From Ophioderma brevispina (Eukaryota > Echinodermata > Ophiuroidea > Amphilepidida > Ophiodermatidae): DNA of 64,000 nucleotides. Position numbers and translations under genes: made by a program. The notes under the pieces are model-generated. The model saw nothing but the letters and a program-made list of their open reading frames with translations, had not been told where the DNA came from and did not search any database. The stretch covers positions 62,001 through 126,000 of the forward strand of contig JAMKCH010051327.1 of assembly GCA_023653785.1 (NCBI GenBank), read 5' to 3'. Shown in pieces: positions 1 to 11,802 of this stretch; positions within the stretch are counted from its first letter, which is position 1, and the number at the start of each line of letters is the position of its first letter.

Positions 1-5
1 CATCA

Positions 6-283
6 GGCCGTACGCAGGGGGCGTGCGGCCGCACCCACCCCAAAAAATCCAAAAAAAGGGGAAAAGGGAAAAAGGATCACTTGTTGATGACTTTTTTGAT
101 TAAAAGTCCACAAATTTAGAGAAATATTGACAAGAAAGTCCACTTTTTGGTGCGTGGTGAAATTGTCAACAAAAAGTCAAAAAAGGGGCCATTTTAGGGG
201 GGTTAGGTCTTTTTTACCAAAAAAGGTCACTTTTTCGAAAGTCCGCACCCCCCCCCCCCCCCAAATAAATACTGCGTACGGCC
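6..283. mobile_element. MITE-like element with 12-bp terminal inverted repeats
   Basis: The first 12 bases, GGCCGTACGCAG, are matched at the right end by the exact reverse complement CTGCGTACGGCC. The interior has irregular runs of AAAAGTCCAC-like words and a long C run (247-262). I see no coding capacity and no clear target-site duplication. The size and inverted ends suit a non-autonomous DNA element of unknown superfamily. Confidence 0.6.
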
Positions 284-436
284 ATGCCTACAACAAGTTG
301 ACACTAATTTGCCCAGATTGAAGCATTTTAAAATTTGGCGCCCGTACAAATTGACCAAAGCAGAAGGTCCAGTGGATTATTGATTTAGTACATCAAATTC
401 TTAAGGAGGATTTCCCGTCCTAGCGATTTCTAAAAA

Positions 437-665
437 TCATGTTGGACATTTAGTCTTTAAGGGGGTGCAGGGACCACCATGAAAAATCTGATAAAGTACT
501 TCGTAAATTTGTTGATTAGCGGATATGAAGCCTTTACCATGACTATGCTGTAGTTGGCTCCAGTCATACCGAATAATAATTTGTCTTGTAGTGTTACTCA
601 CTGCGCATGACCATAAGCTGCAGTTAAACTTTGCAGTGACGATTCGATGGTCAGAATCCAAATGA
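437..665 (-). pseudogene. LINE endonuclease C-terminal fragment
   Basis: The minus strand reads MDSDHRIVTAKFNCSLWS followed by a basic stretch ending RYDWSQLQ. An S-D-H followed by RIV/RVV is the last conserved motif of APE-type endonuclease domains in CR1/jockey-like LINE ORF2 proteins, and the YDW that follows is common in the same elements. Only the end of the domain is present. The preceding minus-strand sequence (to about 900) is frameshifted. It is a dead fragment and probably belongs to the same LINE group as the 43.3 and 45.2 kb copies. Confidence 0.6.
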
Positions 666-689
666 CAATAGTGTTGTAACGCCGAGGTT

Positions 690-900
690 CTTCAAATAAC
701 ATTTGTACTGAAGAACTGTAACGCATTGAAACGTTTAAGGCATTTGTTTGGCCATTGTGCATTATTTTTTACAGCCACATGTTCTTCCTTTAAAGCCTGT
801 CTGGCAGGAACACTTAAAGAAGATATTTAGATCTCTGTAAGTTTCAGCTAGATTTACAAATGAGTATCACGTCAAATGCCGTTACCGAAATATTTAACAG
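690..900. repeat. Interspersed repeat R1, copy 1
   Basis: This stretch aligns by eye with 16,325-16,490 in the same orientation. Both hold a GTCTGGCAGGAACA core, a shared AGCCAC-CGTTCC/TGTTCTTCC block before it, and an AGCTAGATTTAC-AATGA block after it. It may be the 5' part of the LINE fragment next to it, read on the minus strand. Confidence 0.55.
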
Positions 901-939
901 ACCCCTTGACATTTTGGGGGCAGAAGATAAAATATCCTT

Positions 940-1520
940 GAAAATTGAATGATTGAATGTATACGCCTAGTGGAATGTGCACTCAAAAAGAAGTGACGTT
1001 CCACTTTAAGGAGTGAATGTCTACTCTTAAAGAGTAATGGAGGGACAATACATTTAGAGTGGTGTTCACTCTCACTTTTTGGAGTGAACGTGAAGTTCAG
1101 TGATTCTCTTCTTTGGAGTGAATTGACCAACAAATGAAACTATTGAGTGGTAAAGGTAGTTAAGACCTTCAATGCAGGCAGTGCAGGGCTGCAATGCAGC
1201 TACCAAAATCGTTACTGCATCACTTGCAGTATTGCACGCATGCAGTAAACTGAACGAAGTTACAATTATTTTAAGGCATTCAGTGGGGGTGCGTCAGTGT
1301 TGCAGTAATGGGCCCAAATAGTCCTCCGCAGTTTCCTGCAACGTACTGCAACCCGTGACTTGCAGTGACCTGGATTGACCTCCTTAAATCGATTAGAAGT
1401 GCAACGGAAGTGACGGAACATTGCAAGGAATTTACTGCCCATCACTGCAGTGCATGAAGTATGAACTGATCTTTTTTTACCACTCTTTTTTCGAGTGAAT
1501 TAAGATTCACCTCATTTTCA
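940..1520. repeat. Palindrome-rich element with GAGTG and TGCAGT words
   Basis: The outer parts (about 940-1,140 and 1,480-1,520) repeat GAGTGAA/TTCACTC and CACTCTTTTT-type words in both orientations. The centre (1,160-1,460) is dense in TGCAGT/ACTGCA words at uneven spacing. The same GAGTG words recur at 27,850-28,006. There is no ORF. I read it as a non-autonomous foldback-type element. Confidence 0.5.
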
Positions 1521-2049
1521 CTTCTGTTTACTTAAAAGGCAATGATGCCTTTTGTCAGCCATCTTAAATTTGATTGGAGCAATTACTATGTCCGAAATAT
1601 GTACCAGTTTTCCAAAACATTTATCATTGTTTTTATTTATATTAATAAAAAATTGGTTACATTTGGCATTTCTAAACTTGTGACCGCCCTTTTGAATTTG
1701 AACGCATGGCCCATTTTTAAAATCCTAAAATGTTTATACTTGTCCCTAGCTATCCTGGTATTTTTACATTTATTTAAAACTTTTTATTTTTTTTATTTTT
1801 TTTATTTTTTTTATTTTTGGACGCCATCTCGAAAAAATAACATGATCTCCATATTTTTTTGATTTTCCCGACTTCAATGCGTATTCTAATAACCTATTTT
1901 GTGGTCACAACAGGGAATAGTTTCTATTGTATGCTGTGCTGTTTAATATCAGTTCAATATAACGGTTTTTTTCAGGATGAATAGAACTGAGGTATCCTTG
2001 GGGTATTTTTAAAGTTGCTTAAGCGCAATTAACATCGCTTTTGAGAAGA
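1521..2049. other. Unassigned AT-rich stretch
   Basis: I recognise no gene here. The open frame across 1,542-1,862 is low-complexity F/Y/K-rich translation of T-rich DNA, including a TTTTATTTT-type tract at about 1,775-1,818. Confidence 0.5.
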
Positions 2050-3330
2050 AAAACATTCTGTACCACACTAAATCAAAATCGACTTGTTGATGCTTTAAGA
2101 GATGGCCATCAAAAACATTTTGAATGGGGAGCTGAGAGTTTAGCAGCGTGTCGACAGAAAGGTCGACGAAGAGCACCGCCTCGGTCTGCCCGCGCTGGAT
2201 GTGATTCTTTGGACATGTTTATGGCATCGGAAGCCATCTTGGCTTCACTCAGCTTCTCTCCAGGTCGTGAGATATGCGCAAGTAGGTGCCATATCCCGTT
2301 AAGTGTACTTTCTACTCTGTCCAGCTGCTGTCCCGAGTGGGGAGAAGGGCAGGATCCAGGATGTCGGGTAGCCATATTGTCTAGATGGGTTTGAGGGTAA
2401 ATCGACTGATATTACAAGTTGAACAGCATGGGAGCCAGTACAGATCCCTGTGGTACTCAGTTCCTCAGACGACGCGACCGTCTGCCCATCACTGGCTTGA
2501 GAATAAAAGATTACGGTTTGCAAAAAGTAGGTTCCATATGAATTGTACAAGGGACGATCCGGACCGGTCCTGGAGAAGCTTTGAGTGTCAAGCCCTGGGT
2601 GCCACACGTTGTCGTATACTGAAGAAGGTCCTCCAAGATGACGCCGCCTTACGACCACTTTAAAAGCTTTTCCTGCAATATATTGTGAGGTTTGAAACCA
2701 ATCTGTTCCGGCCACGGGCCCCAAAATCCTGTTTGTTCGTCAGGCAGCCGGGCCAGGAATTCATACCTCAGGAGTTTGAACGGGAAAACAACAACAGTAG
2801 TGAATTGGGTGCGGTAGGGTAGTTCTTAGGGTGTCGACAGGTTTGGTTGGTTTGGGGAGTGCGGTGTGATAGTAGCCTCCTCCAGGTCTTGGGTAAGGAC
2901 TGGTTGTATGTTGGTGTGCAGACAATTCATGGTGTTACGGAACTCCTGGAGCCATTCAAGACATTCGTGGGCCGATGTAATCAGGAATCTCCGCTGGTTA
3001 TGTTATCAGGACCCGGGCGCCTGTTCCAATCTTTAGTTGGCGCTGTATAGCGAGAGGTAAGCTCATTAGTAAGAAGGACCGTGAGCGTGACTCGTCCACG
3101 CCGGGGGTCGACGAAGTTTGGCCCTTATTTTAATAGAGCGAGTGTGATCCTTACCAATGTCCTTGAAAGACCATTTGCGAGGAGTGCTCAGCGATTGCGT
3201 GGCAGTCACTGGGAACATTTCGAATGGTTTGGCAATTTGACGGTGTGAGGCGGTTTTAGTCTTCCAGCCTTCCAGCTGGAATGAGTGAAGTCGATTCCCT
3301 GGACCGTCTCTCCCAGCGCTACAAACGTTC
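2050..3330 (-). pseudogene. LINE reverse transcriptase relic (jockey/CR1-like)
   Basis: Read on the minus strand from about 3,300 down, the frames pass through a pre-RT block (FKDIGKDHTRSIKIRAK), an RT block around SSVYDNVWHPGLDTQSFS (2,560-2,610), a region where QGSVLAPMLFNL-type sequence is expected, and then GYPTSWILPFSPLG at about 2,340. In active family members the last block carries the YADD catalytic motif. Here both aspartates are lost. The same protein blocks in the same order occur on the plus strand at 47.8-49.1 kb. Several frameshifts and stops make it a pseudogene. Family assignment rests on block order, not on a search. Confidence 0.75.
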
Positions 3331-4240
3331 CTGTCAACAGTTTGTCAGATTTGAAGCCTTGGATGAAGCTTTTTCCCCAGGTTCAGAATTTCAGGAAATC
3401 ATTGTAAAAGAGAATCACATTCTACAGGCCAGAATGGATATAAATGCGACGACAGCCAAGTGGGATGGTTAATTGCGATTATAATTAAAGAGTTTACACA
3501 GCTGTGAAGAAATTGTCCAGGTTGGAAGAGGTTGGGGTCGGGAGGTTGGGCACTTGTGAATCACAGGGTCATTAAACTGGTCCCGTCTGCTTGCGGAAGT
3601 TCCACCTTTTAACTGGCTTTGGTTGGTACAGGCTTAGCGAGGCTCTCTTGAGCGATCAGTGATTGTCTGTCTGTGTTGCGGATCTTCGGACATCAAAAGG
3701 AAATTTCAAGTTTGTTTTTGCCTTTCGGGCTCTCTCCTGGAGAAACAACGTACGGTGAACAGAGATGTTGTAAATGCAAGGTCGGGATTTGTAATTATAT
3801 TCCACCTTCCAGAGTAGACACTGTCTGGTTGCTTGGGGGGAGGGTAACGGTGTACCGCGGATTGGGAGCTTTCCGAGTTCCTTGACGGTTTGGCTCCGCA
3901 GGGTTGGTACTCATGTATAACCCAAGTAAAGCTCGAAACAAGATAAGAAAGTCACCTATGCCGTAATGCAAGGTTGTTTTAACCATAAAAATAGGGAGAG
4001 TCTCCTTGAAGCCGATGGTTAGGTGGCGGTATAGTTCCACAATCTACGGTGACCCTAGACAAAAGTGATACAGAAGGTTTTCTTGCGTAACTGTTGTTAC
4101 AAACCCCTCCGAGCAAAATATCAAAAAGGTTAGAAAAAGGAAGCATAGCATTACATGCTTAATTTTGATAAACTATGTGCCATTTTGCGATATTTTGGTT
4201 ATATAAAATATAATTAAAAATGGGGACGACCCAATTTAAG
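3331..4240. other. Unassigned, possibly upstream part of the minus-strand LINE
   Basis: Minus-strand translation gives short open pieces in mixed frames without a motif I can name. By position it could be the endonuclease-RT linker of the 2-3.3 kb LINE. Short plus-strand open stretches (for example 3,281-3,472) look like chance. Confidence 0.35.
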
Positions 4241-4249
4241 TTAATAAAG

Positions 4250-4610
4250 TTTTCACCTTGATTAGATGATCTTCAACCCAATACCCCATCTGTAGAATGT
4301 TGCGCTGATAGTTCAACCCCGTTTTCATGTGGAGAGCTAAAGAGCATGATTTTCTAGCCCTATATGTGTAAAATTGACATTACGGTTGACCAAACTGGGT
4401 ACATTTCGCTCATAAACTGCCCAAACCAAATATTCCTTCAAGCACTAAGATTTCACCGGGTAAATGAAAAAATAGTTTAGCTTTCTTCAAATACCAAAAT
4501 TGGGGGGGGATGGCCACTTCCGGTAAAAATCTTGGAGTATGGGGACGATGCTATAGCGATCAGGCCACGGCCTTTAACTCCTTGAGTCTTTCTGTTGCTG
4601 ATCCAAAACC
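4250..4610 (+). repeat. Interspersed repeat R2, copy 1
   Basis: Shares an ordered set of blocks with 6,780-7,130 and 10,110-10,390: CTTGAT near the start, CCCCATCTGTA-type, CCAAACCAAATAT, GC-CTAAGATTTCAC, CACTTCCG-TAAAATCTTG and GGGGACGA-GCT-TAGC-ATC. Orientation is the same in all three. It ends in a C run (4,609-4,627). There is no coding. Confidence 0.65.
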
Positions 4611-4627
4611 CCCCCCCCCCCCCCCCC

Positions 4628-6140
4628 AGGACCCAAAGGTACTTGAGGTCTACTCTTTTTGGAATGGCGGTAAGTAGTGTGTACGTGCAGATAGGTTGAT
4701 GGATTCTCTTCCTCATTGAGGTCATATATTCCATTCTGTTCTGTGGTATTTAGAGTAGGTTCTGCTGACTTTATAGGAGCTTCTAAAAATGATCTTTTAG
4801 TAGATTTGACGCGGCACATATCGCATCCCCTGTTAGAGCTGGATTGTAGTCAAGGTTCTGTAGATGCTGACTTTGGTGATTAACGTCTAGAATTGCTTAC
4901 ACCTTTTCTGCTGTCTCCTACCTTATTTGACCAAGGTTATTATTCCAAATGATTAAACCTCCCTTTTTAAATGTTTCACAATGATCCCCATTTTCTTCTT
5001 TTATGTATCCGCTATCCACTTTTATCACAGTTTGCATTAAATTATCCACTTTTTAAAAGAATTTGAACATCCCAAATTCAAAATTTTCGCCCAGCCTACG
5101 TGCACAGTTTAACAATTCTTATTTCATGTAAGAACTTTTATAATTTCTGCCAATGTGAAACTATTGAAAAGAGCACTAATTTGAACTTCAGGTTTAAGTT
5201 TTAATGGTTCATTCTGGATTACCCCATTTTTATTCAGCTGGTGTACCGAAGACCCCGTATATTTTGGGGTCATTTTATGTGAAAAGGACTGAAGAAAGGA
5301 CCCTATTTCCACCTGTCCGAGGCACATTATACCCATCACTTCACATAGGGAGTCCCCCCTAGGGCCGGCACTAGTGGACCCCCCCCCCCTAATGTGTTTG
5401 AATAATACTATCTGATAATAATTTGCTAAATAAAGATCGCCCCATCCCGCCGATTGGCAGTCTGACAAATCATTAGATGCAAAAATTAATTTTGGCGGGA
5501 AAAATGCTGCCATCTTGAAGAATGACCATCACTTTCCACTGGCACGTAAACACCTTGCAGGCATAGCCATGCAAAAAAAGTTCAAATACTAACAGAAAAA
5601 ATGGAAAAATCTCCCTAAACATGTAATTATGAGCTATATACCTTTGTCAAATTTGGGCGTATACGTCCACGTTAAAGATAAATGCAAATTAGAATGTCTT
5701 GCCAGGCTCCCTGTTTCTTACCTTTTTGATATGTTGTTTGGGAGATCTTTTCTGCTAGTTACAGCCAAGAAAATAGTATGTTAAGCAATTCTATCCAGGT
5801 GTTGTACCTAGTATTTTCATAGATTGAGTGGGAACTTGAGGCATGAGATTTGACTGTACACGCCAATTTGGGTCGGCCCTTCAGGGTGGATTCTTGAGTG
5901 AGGTTGCAATTTGTTTCAATTGAGCTGAGTTACTAACAAAGGTGGCAACAATCCATGGGTTAGCGCCCTCTCGGTGTGTGCAGCTAGAGTGTATAGCCGC
6001 AAAGTTCCAGAATGGGAACGTCAGTTGCGTGTGTCTATTAATCAGTGTAAAGCGAATATAGTCCAGAAAAGTGAGGTTTGACTGGAACAAATTGCTATCA
6101 AAGGTTTTTTTTTGCCACAAGCATTTGTTGTTAAGACCTA
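4628..6140. other. Unassigned repeat-like DNA
   Basis: No gene recognised. The 129-codon minus-strand frame at 5,124-5,513 begins within an AATGGC-GGCATTTTTCCCGCC-like word also seen at 46,700 and 50,220, so it is more likely repeat DNA than a gene. There is a C run at about 5,380-5,390. Confidence 0.4.
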
Positions 6141-6149
6141 AAATGATAT

Positions 6150-6480
6150 ACTAAAAGTCCGAGGAATTCCGAGTTGCAGAAATAGGTCTACATTGATCAT
6201 AAATCAAAAATGGCCAGCCAGTTGATAGATTTTGTGTTAATATCTTGAGTTCTGAAACTCGTAGCAGAATAATTTCGGTTCCTATACCCATGTTTTCAAG
6301 CTCGTGAACACAATTAGACACACTAATAGATATGATTTTGGTCAGGCTTAATTTGCGTAAATCCAAAATGGCCGCCATTTTATAGATTTTTGTCCACATC
6401 CTCGAATCTGAGAGCGCACAAGGAAAGTCCTAATAGTGTGTCTATACCATAATTCTGTGATCAATTATTGCAATATGATT
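6150..6480. repeat. Tandem repeat with AAAATGGCCGCC word (about 162-bp unit)
   Basis: Two adjacent units begin at about 6,198 and 6,360. Each has AAAATGGCC-GCC, then ATAGATTTT, a CTCG/CTGA block, and CTATACC-AT. The block order and the CCTATACCCATGTTTT-AAG-TCGTGAACAC stretch match the unit repeated at 42.5-45.0 kb, so this is a second locus of that family. Confidence 0.55.
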
Positions 6481-6779
6481 GGTATAATGTGAATGATGAG
6501 ACAACCCTTCTTCCCTTAAATAGCATAAATACAAAATGGACATGACAAGCAAAGCCAACAGTAATAATTGTGACAATAATATACTTCCCAACTCGTCGCA
6601 ATTTTAACATGCCAATATTATGGCACCAATTACGGCCGCTTGAAAAACTTCTGAATAAAACATAAACAAACACTGAACAATATAATTGTCCATTTCATAT
6701 ACCAGTCTTACCCATGGGAATCACTCCTGCTTCAGATCAAGTTCTGGCTGTGAAGAATCGGCACATGTGATACCATTAA

Positions 6780-7130
6780 TTTTAAAGGTGATGACGCTAT
6801 TTTAGTGCTATTAGTTTCATCTTGATATAATCGCCTTCACCCCACAAACCCCCATCTGTAAGTTTCGCGTCGATATTTTCTACCCATTTTGGATGTGAGA
6901 GATAAAAATGTGATTTGTAATCCCATAGAGTACGTGTAAAATCAATATCGGCTCATACATCCAACCAAATATCCCCTTTAGCCCTAAGATTTCACAGCGA
7001 CATGAGAAACATAGAGCCTTCTCATATACAAACTCTTGAACCACTTCCGTAAAATCTTGGGTTTCTGGGGACGAAGGCTCTTAGCAATCGGACTCATGGC
7101 CCTTTAATTCTAATCTTACATCAGCAACTT
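6780..7130 (+). repeat. Interspersed repeat R2, copy 2
   Basis: Aligns block by block with R2 copy 1, including CCCCATCTGTAAGTTTCGCGTCGA, AGCCCTAAGATTTCAC and CACTTCCGTAAAATCTTGGG. Copies differ by many short indels. Confidence 0.65.
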
Positions 7131-8870
7131 ATCAATAATTACGGTATTGTTTAAACTTCGTCTAATCAAGTTATTTTGGGTAACAATGTCTACACCAGCG
7201 GGGGGGGATGTCACTCCATATATTTTCCATAGACCAACCCCTTTGATTGTTTTGTCATCAATGATAGCTTAATACGTTTTTTCTCTATCCAGTGATACCA
7301 AATTCATAACAAATTCCCCGCACCTTGCTTCTATGACGTCATACTGCACGGCACCCTTGCAAATTTTGTGGCTTCAAATAAGAAGAAAAACCTCAATGTC
7401 ACATAACTATAACAAAGTAATTCAACCCTCGTGGTCACCGTAGGAAACGTTTTGGACAGCGCCGATAAGTGGGGAGAGGAGGCAGACATGTGGCCCGATT
7501 CACCTGTTTCAATGAACGAACTAGATAGCTGGCCCTTCATGTTAATAGAGAGGACAAAGATTTTGTGTTCCTCCTTATCCAAATACCGGGCACTTAACAA
7601 GTCATTAACTCATACCGCCTCTTTCATTGAATACCATTTAAGCAATAACTATTATTCAGAATGTTTGATTGACTGAATGATGTCATTAAGTACATAATTT
7701 GATTTTTCCTCTTCTTCCCTCCGCTATCGGACTGGCAAGTTTCCAATAGATGTTAGCATGGACTTAAATTTTCGTCGTCCACTGCAACATCCTATCATTC
7801 AATGCCAATACCATTCGGAAAAGTACTAGAGGTGACACGAAGGGGTTGAATTACTATAAAACAAAAATGGAAGTTTTATATAACATGAACCTTTTTGTTT
7901 TAAAAGCAATATATGGTGTACCACACTTACATAGTAAAGTATAGAGGCTTCACCAATATCCCTCAACTTGGGCGGCTTACCCTTCCCCGGGGTGGTGGGT
8001 CCGATTTTTTTCAATAAAATGTTCTCAAAGGATATAAAAATACCTAAATCATTTACGACACCATCATACATACTTCTTTGCACCAGGAGAAAAGTTCGAC
8101 GGAGTGCAACAACCCCAATTCCTGCCATGCATTTTTAAATATAAATCTTAAACTCTGTTATTAATTTCAAATTGGAAAAGGATAAAAACAGTTTGCGAAA
8201 TATGTTTAAATCTGTGGGCATATGGTGGGAGGGTTATGGTTTGGTGCAGGATAATAACATAAGGGAAAACATGTAGAGATTACAGGTAAACTCAGCAGCA
8301 ATGTTAAAGGGGGTTTACACATCTAGGCGTTACCTGTTGAGAGAGGCACATTTTGCATAATCTTTCCAAAAAAAATATTATCCACTTGAACAAAATTACC
8401 TCGGTGGTTAATTATTTGCTGATATAATATGGGCCCGACCTACAGGGCTGAAAAAAACAAAAAAAGAAAAATACACTTTTTTGAGATGTTCAACAATTGA
8501 CAAAAACTCACCTTTCATATCATTTTTGGGAAAATTGGACAGTCTCATTTGACAAAATAGTTTGTAAGTTAAGAGCAATAATTGTTTCACTAATTGTAGC
8601 ATTTTATAAATAGAAGTTGTCCTTTCCGTCAAAACATGTCTTTTCTGAATTCAGTCTTATCAGGGACCAAAGTGAAAAATTAAATCTTGAATTAGGGTTT
8701 AACCAATAATAAAAAACTTAATCGTACATCTCCTGGTATCATGCTTCCACAAAACCTATCCACAAAAAAAGGGAAAAAAAAAAAGAGTAGCAGTCGGACC
8801 CCTCGTAGGGAATAGAATAAAATCACAAAAATCAAACTAATAAAGATTTTGTGGGTTTTTAAGGTTGAAC
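7131..8870. other. Unassigned
   Basis: I recognise no protein, RNA or element here. Open frames are 60-100 codons and lack motifs. Confidence 0.4.
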
Positions 8871-8879
8871 CTCGTCTAC

Positions 8880-9105
8880 CCAAGGGGGGGGGGGGTGGTT
8901 ACAACCCCCCCCCCCCCCCTTCAGGGTTTTCCCCCGGCCTGCTAAAACCCCTTTTTGTGACCAAATTATTTAATGTAATTGTCAATGACATTTTCCGCTT
9001 CCTTTTCATCCAAAAAACAATCACATGCAAAATTAAAAAAAAAAAAAAGGGGGATACCAAAGTGATGGATGGGGGGGGTGGCAACCACCCCCCCTACGGG
9101 ACGAC
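8880..9105. repeat. Inverted pair of G-run/C-run hairpins
   Basis: At 8,884-8,920 a run of about 12 G, then TGGTTACAA, then about 15 C. At 9,069-9,096 a run of 8 G, TGGCAACCA, then 7 C. Each can fold on itself, and the two are inverted relative to each other (GGTGGTT-CAACC). They may be the ends of a 225-bp MITE. Long homopolymers make exact lengths unreliable. Confidence 0.4.
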
Positions 9106-10109
9106 ACGTCGTAACCAACATGCCTAACACAACACAGGGCACATCACAAACACTTGAATTTTGGACAATTGGTCTCCTCTTTCCATTGAAATGGCGGCCA
9201 TTTTGATTTATGCAATATTAGACAGATTTCGGCAACCCGGATTTTCTCGGACTTTAGTATGTCATTTTGGATTCTTCAAAGAAATGCATGTTGAAGAAGA
9301 AAAACCTTTGATAGCAAGTAGTTCTAGGTTACACCACAAAATGTCCATTATCTCTCTGGCCTAATAGGCACAATGTTCGATCGAAAAATTCCACATTTGG
9401 TCGTGAATTCGAATGTTTCGCTTGTTATTTTTTTGTTCCAGATTGTGGGTGCCACCTCATATTTGTGCGGTGAGAGTATTTTTTGCAATGGGCAATATTC
9501 CAATCTGTGGAAAATGTTTGATGGAAAACTAGATGTTCGGGGAAAGACTAGAAAAACCGTTCCTTCTGCCAGCAACAATACGAGCAATAAGCATGTTTTT
9601 GAAGAGTGCCCCCAATTTCAAAAAATTGGTGAGAATAGTATAGTTGTGTTGGTAGGACTAATGCATTGTAAAAACTATAAATGGAATTGTAATGCTAAAA
9701 AATTCGCATTTGACGTTGTAAAAAGAAGGGATTTGGTAATTAGATTCCAGAGATCCTCGTATTTCCCTAATTCAACGGCAAAAAAAAAAGGCGGTGGGGA
9801 GGAAAGTGAAATTTCGGTCTTTCCATTATGGGAATAGGCGCCAATCTGACTTGCCTGAACCAACGAATAGCTCAATGGAATGATCGTTGACACGTACATG
9901 GCGCTATTTTCCCGGCTCTTTCATATTTGATCACGTTTTCAGCGGCGGTTGAATTTCTTTGGGGATCGTTAAGATTCGAATTCAAACTTACCTTCGTGAC
10001 ACCAGTAGGGGAACTTGATCTTAACCAGTATAGTATAAGCCAAATTACAATGCAATGACAAAAACTATCATTTTTGTTTGTTGGGGGGGATCTTCAAAAC
10101 GCGTTATTG
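9106..10109. other. Unassigned, with one 154-codon open frame
   Basis: The plus-strand frame 9,373-9,837 starts MFDRKIPHLVV and ends in a lysine/glycine-rich tail read from an A run. No motif is recognisable, and no splice or promoter signal supports it. AAATGGCGGCCATTTT at 9,189 is the same word found in the tandem repeats at 6 and 42 kb. Confidence 0.3.
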
Positions 10110-10390
10110 ATTTAGGGGGATGGTGATTAAGATATAAAGTGGTATCTTGATAGAAGGGTATTCACCCCCAAAACCCACCTGTTTCGCGTCAATATTTAAT
10201 ATTTCAATCAGTTTCCAAAATCCAAACCCAAACATCCTTTAGCGCTAATGATTTCACAGCAGTGAGTGAGGCAATATAGTGGCTTCTCTGACTTTTGGTA
10301 AGTCTAAGGTTTGAGGACCAGGCTATTTGCAATCGGACCATGACCATGTACTCATCAAAATTAGCGACGTTAGCAGGCCTACATTTCATT
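10110..10390 (+). repeat. Interspersed repeat R2, copy 3
   Basis: Shares the blocks CACCTGTTTCGCGTCAATATTT, AGCGCTAATGATTTCACAGC and GCTATTTGCAATCGGACCATG with copy 2. Same orientation. Confidence 0.6.
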
Positions 10391-10589
10391 TAAGTCATGA
10401 AAGGTCAAAGGTCATCTGGGGTCGTTTCAGTCATTGAATTTGAAACATTCAAAATGCTTGCTTGGAGTATCAGGGGAAGAGGTCAAATGTCATCGGGGTA
10501 TTTGAGCACTGTGGAAAAATGCTTACAATACTGCTTCTTTGCACATGATCGGAATTATAATGAGGGTTTTGGGGGGGGGTAGGTTTTTC

Positions 10590-11755
10590 ATATGAGGTGT
10601 TAAGGTATAAGTAGGTCAACCGTCATATAGGGCCATTTGACGGTCATTGTGTAAAAGCAAAAAACAATCTTGCCTGATGACGAGCCTGTTAAAGGGTTAT
10701 GCACTGTAAATACCAAACTATGGCATGAAAAAACCTCCGGGGAAAAAACGGAATGCCAACAAACACCTGTTTTCAAATACGTCACAGTGTTTTCCGGGAG
10801 GTCATGAAACAACATGCTAAGTAAAGGTCAACTCTTAAAAAGGGCAATGACCCCGCCATTTTGAAGAAATATTGAAAAAATGCTGAAAATACCTCTTTGT
10901 ATGTAGAAAAAAATATTTGTTTCACAAAGTGCTGCTAGATTGATTATTGAGTAGAGTTCATGGGAAGGTTTTAAAAAGGATAAACGCTACATTTAATTTT
11001 GCCCAAAAATAAGCACTGTGTATTGTTGTACACTCAAATAGCAACGCATTTTACATTCAGTGGTGGCTGTTATGAATCACTGACCAGTGGTGCCTCTGGG
11101 TTTACTCGCCCTGTATACTTTTATAGTTGTATTTTCCAAGTCAAAAATTCCACCAAAACAATCATTGTCAAAGATGAGATTATGGGCACGCTAATCTTTA
11201 TCAACTTTGGCACGCCAGTTGCACCAATTTTCTCAGAAAATCCCGCGCTTGCAATGCTTTTAGTTTTAAATTAAGGTTAAATCTTTTAAATTGTATGTTA
11301 ACAGGGGAACACGGGGGAAGATTTTGTGAGGGGATACAAGTTTCTCTAAATTTGCAATTGATTAATTATAGTATAATAATTCCCTGACTATATTTTAAAT
11401 CTATTTAAAAAAAAAAAAAAAAAAAAATGAATAGTTTTTAATTGCCTGTTGTCCTAATCGCCCGTTGTAGAGAAGCATTCATACTGGGATTTTCCTTGAC
11501 AGGAAATTATTGGTGTCTTATAATTATGAAAATGACGTTTTCGACATATTCGCTTCGGGCGTGACTTAACGTGTCAAACTTTGTTGTGGTATTTGCGGTG
11601 AAATGTCTCGATTTATTCAAGCTAATGCATTCTAAATTTTTAATTTATTTGCTGAAAAGAAGTCTACCCGGTTAAGCAAGAAATCGCGTGTATATCATCC
11701 CGTTACCCTCTTCCGGACCAGTCTTCTTTTTCATTGATCGCGAGAGCTTTCTTTG
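10590..11755. repeat. Long interspersed repeat R3, copy 1
   Basis: Aligns along its whole length with 16,600-17,950. Shared blocks include CCTGTTAAAGGG-TATGCACTGTAAA, AACAACATGCTAAGT, ATTGAAAAAATGCTGAAA, CTCGCCCT-TATACTTTTATAG and TTTTCGACA-ATTCGCTTCG. Same orientation, with many small indels. There is no long ORF, and I cannot name the element. Confidence 0.7.
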
Positions 11756-11802
11756 TTTTGTTTTTTAGGCTTGACCGCAAATATTGACGCAATATTTGCA
11801 AG

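Noticed and set aside
9373..9837. 154-codon frame as a gene
   Set aside because: No motif, no promoter or splice support, and its end is read from an A run.
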